This document shows positions 5,355 to 6,351 of a stretch of DNA of 6,351 nucleotides, one piece after another (the first letter of the stretch is position 1; the number at the start of each line of letters is the position of its first letter). A program made the translations under genes and the position numbers. The notes under the pieces were generated by a model that saw nothing but the letters and a program-made list of their open reading frames with translations, made no database searches and was not told the origin of the DNA. The DNA is from Pseudomonadales bacterium (GTDB lineage: Bacteria > Pseudomonadota > Gammaproteobacteria > Pseudomonadales > Pseudohongiellaceae), in contig JAKSCP010000334.1 in NCBI GenBank assembly GCA_022360535.1, forward strand, positions 1-6,351, in the 5' to 3' direction.

Positions 5355-6351
5355 ATGTCAGAAATACTCTCTCAGTACGGCACAATGTTGCTGATAATGG
5401 CCTGCGTCTTCGGGTTTTTTATGGCCTACGGCGTGGGCGCCAATGATGTAGCGAATGCCATGGGTACCTCAGTTGGTGCCCGCGCCATCACCATCAAACA
5501 AGCCATCATCATCGCCATGGTCTTCGAGTTTTCTGGCGCCTATCTGGCCGGGGGTGAAGTTACTTCGACGATTCGTAGCGGCATTATCGACGTCGAAACC
5601 GCTGGCTTCGACCAGAATCCGGAGCTCTTAGTCTATGGCATGGTGTCTTCATTATTAGCAGCAGGAGTCTGGTTGCTATTGGCTTCCTGGAAAGGTTGGC
5701 CAGTGTCCACCACCCATTCGATCATAGGTGCCATCGTCGGCTTCGCTGTGGTTGGCATATCAGCCGATTCGGTTATGTGGGGTCAAGTCGCCTCTATCGT
5801 TGCCAGCTGGGTAGTCTCACCGGTTTTTTCCGGGATTATTGCCTTTGGTATTTTTATGAGTGTGCAGTATCTGGTTCTGGACACCGACGATCCGTTTGCC
5901 AATGCCAAGAAATTCATCCCCGGCTACATCTTTTTAGTTGGATTTATGATCTCCATGGTGACTCTGGTTAAGGGTTTAAGTCATGTTGGGCTGAAGGTCT
6001 CTTTCGGGCAGGCCGCAATTTATGCAACGGGTATCGGCATCATTGTGATGGCTATAGGCTTCTTTCTGTTACGTAACATCCAGGAAGATCCCGCCGAGAA
6101 CGAAGAGAACCGGTTTTCATCTTTGGAGCGACTGTTTGGCGTACTTATGATCTTTACCGCCTGCTCCATGGCCTTTGCCCACGGTTCTAACGACGTAGCA
6201 AATGCTATTGGCCCGCTGGCTGCGGTGAATTCCGTCGTCAGCAGTGGCGGTGTGTTTGCCGAAGAATCCGCATTGCCTGTGTGGATTTTATTTCTCGGTG
6301 GTGGCGGTATCGTCGTAGGTCTGGCGACCCTGGGCTATCGTGTAATCGCCA
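5355..6351 (+). CDS. PiT-family inorganic phosphate permease (3' end beyond window)
   Basis: An ATG at 5355 opens a frame that runs without a stop to the right edge, giving 332 residues of an integral inner-membrane protein. It is a PiT-family low-affinity phosphate (metal-phosphate/H+ or Na+) symporter. The two hallmark inverted-topology repeats are both visible: GANDVANAMGTSVGA with N30/D31 and GSNDVANAIGPLAA with N279/D280. GWPVSTTHSIIGAIVG at 114-129 is the conserved motif after the first repeat. Hydrophobic membrane segments fall at about residues 8-29, 48-67, 94-112, 120-137, 142-166, 188-208, 216-236 and 260-276, with a charged loop (QEDPAENEENRFSSLER) before the second repeat. Relatives are usually around 420 residues, so roughly 80-100 residues are probably missing. 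Its ribosome site is weak (GAG at 5342-5344), so it may be translationally coupled to the DUF47 gene 33 nt upstream. Confidence 0.95.
   Translation, partial: MSEILSQYGTMLLIMACVFGFFMAYGVGANDVANAMGTSVGARAITIKQAIIIAMVFEFSGAYLAGGEVTSTIRSGIIDVETAGFDQNPELLVYGMVSSLLAAGVWLLLASWKGWPVSTTHSIIGAIVGFAVVGISADSVMWGQVASIVASWVVSPVFSGIIAFGIFMSVQYLVLDTDDPFANAKKFIPGYIFLVGFMISMVTLVKGLSHVGLKVSFGQAAIYATGIGIIVMAIGFFLLRNIQEDPAENEENRFSSLERLFGVLMIFTACSMAFAHGSNDVANAIGPLAAVNSVVSSGGVFAEESALPVWILFLGGGGIVVGLATLGYRVIA

Noticed and set aside
5696..5971. 91-codon plus-strand frame inside the permease gene
   Set aside because: It is out of frame with the PiT permease, whose membrane segments and signature motifs are continuous across the region.

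Overview
The window looks like chromosomal DNA from a free-living, probably marine, gammaproteobacterium. This rests on moderate G+C by eye, tightly packed genes, a CYP153-type alkane hydroxylase P450 with its own ferredoxin, and a TIGR00153/PiT phosphate-transport pair of the kind common in gammaproteobacteria. The lineage is inferred from gene content only, and no rRNA or other taxonomic marker is present. I see no tRNA, rRNA, CRISPR array, insertion sequence or integrase.

Layout. (1) Positions 1-85 hold a perfect 9-bp inverted repeat and possibly the last codons of an upstream gene. (2) 86-2610, plus strand: a GCS2-family carboxylate-amine (glutamate-cysteine-like) ligase, followed by a zinc-dependent M14/AspA-family amidohydrolase (succinylglutamate desuccinylase/aspartoacylase type). 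They look like one transcription unit. (3) 2611-2681: a short convergent spacer with three AACTCAC copies and a small dyad. (4) 4340-2682, minus strand: a [2Fe-2S] putidaredoxin-type ferredoxin, then a CYP153-family cytochrome P450, 54 nt apart. (5) 4341-4646: a 306-nt divergent intergenic region with two dyads that could be operators. (6) 4647 to the right edge, plus strand: a PhoU-like DUF47/TIGR00153 protein and a PiT-family phosphate permease cut off by the window end.

How the genes fit together. The ferredoxin should carry electrons to the P450, which by family would hydroxylate the terminal carbon of alkanes or related aliphatic compounds. The ferredoxin reductase this class I system needs is not in the window, and the P450 gene is followed directly by a convergent gene, so the reductase must be elsewhere. 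The DUF47 protein and PiT permease form a standard low-affinity phosphate uptake pair. The ligase and amidohydrolase are the least understood part: one family forms an amide on a carboxylate substrate and the other cleaves N-acyl amino acid amides, so they may make and break a related small metabolite. The substrate cannot be read from the sequence. I found no clear evidence for a wholly new system; the ligase/hydrolase pair and the divergent regulatory region are the best leads.
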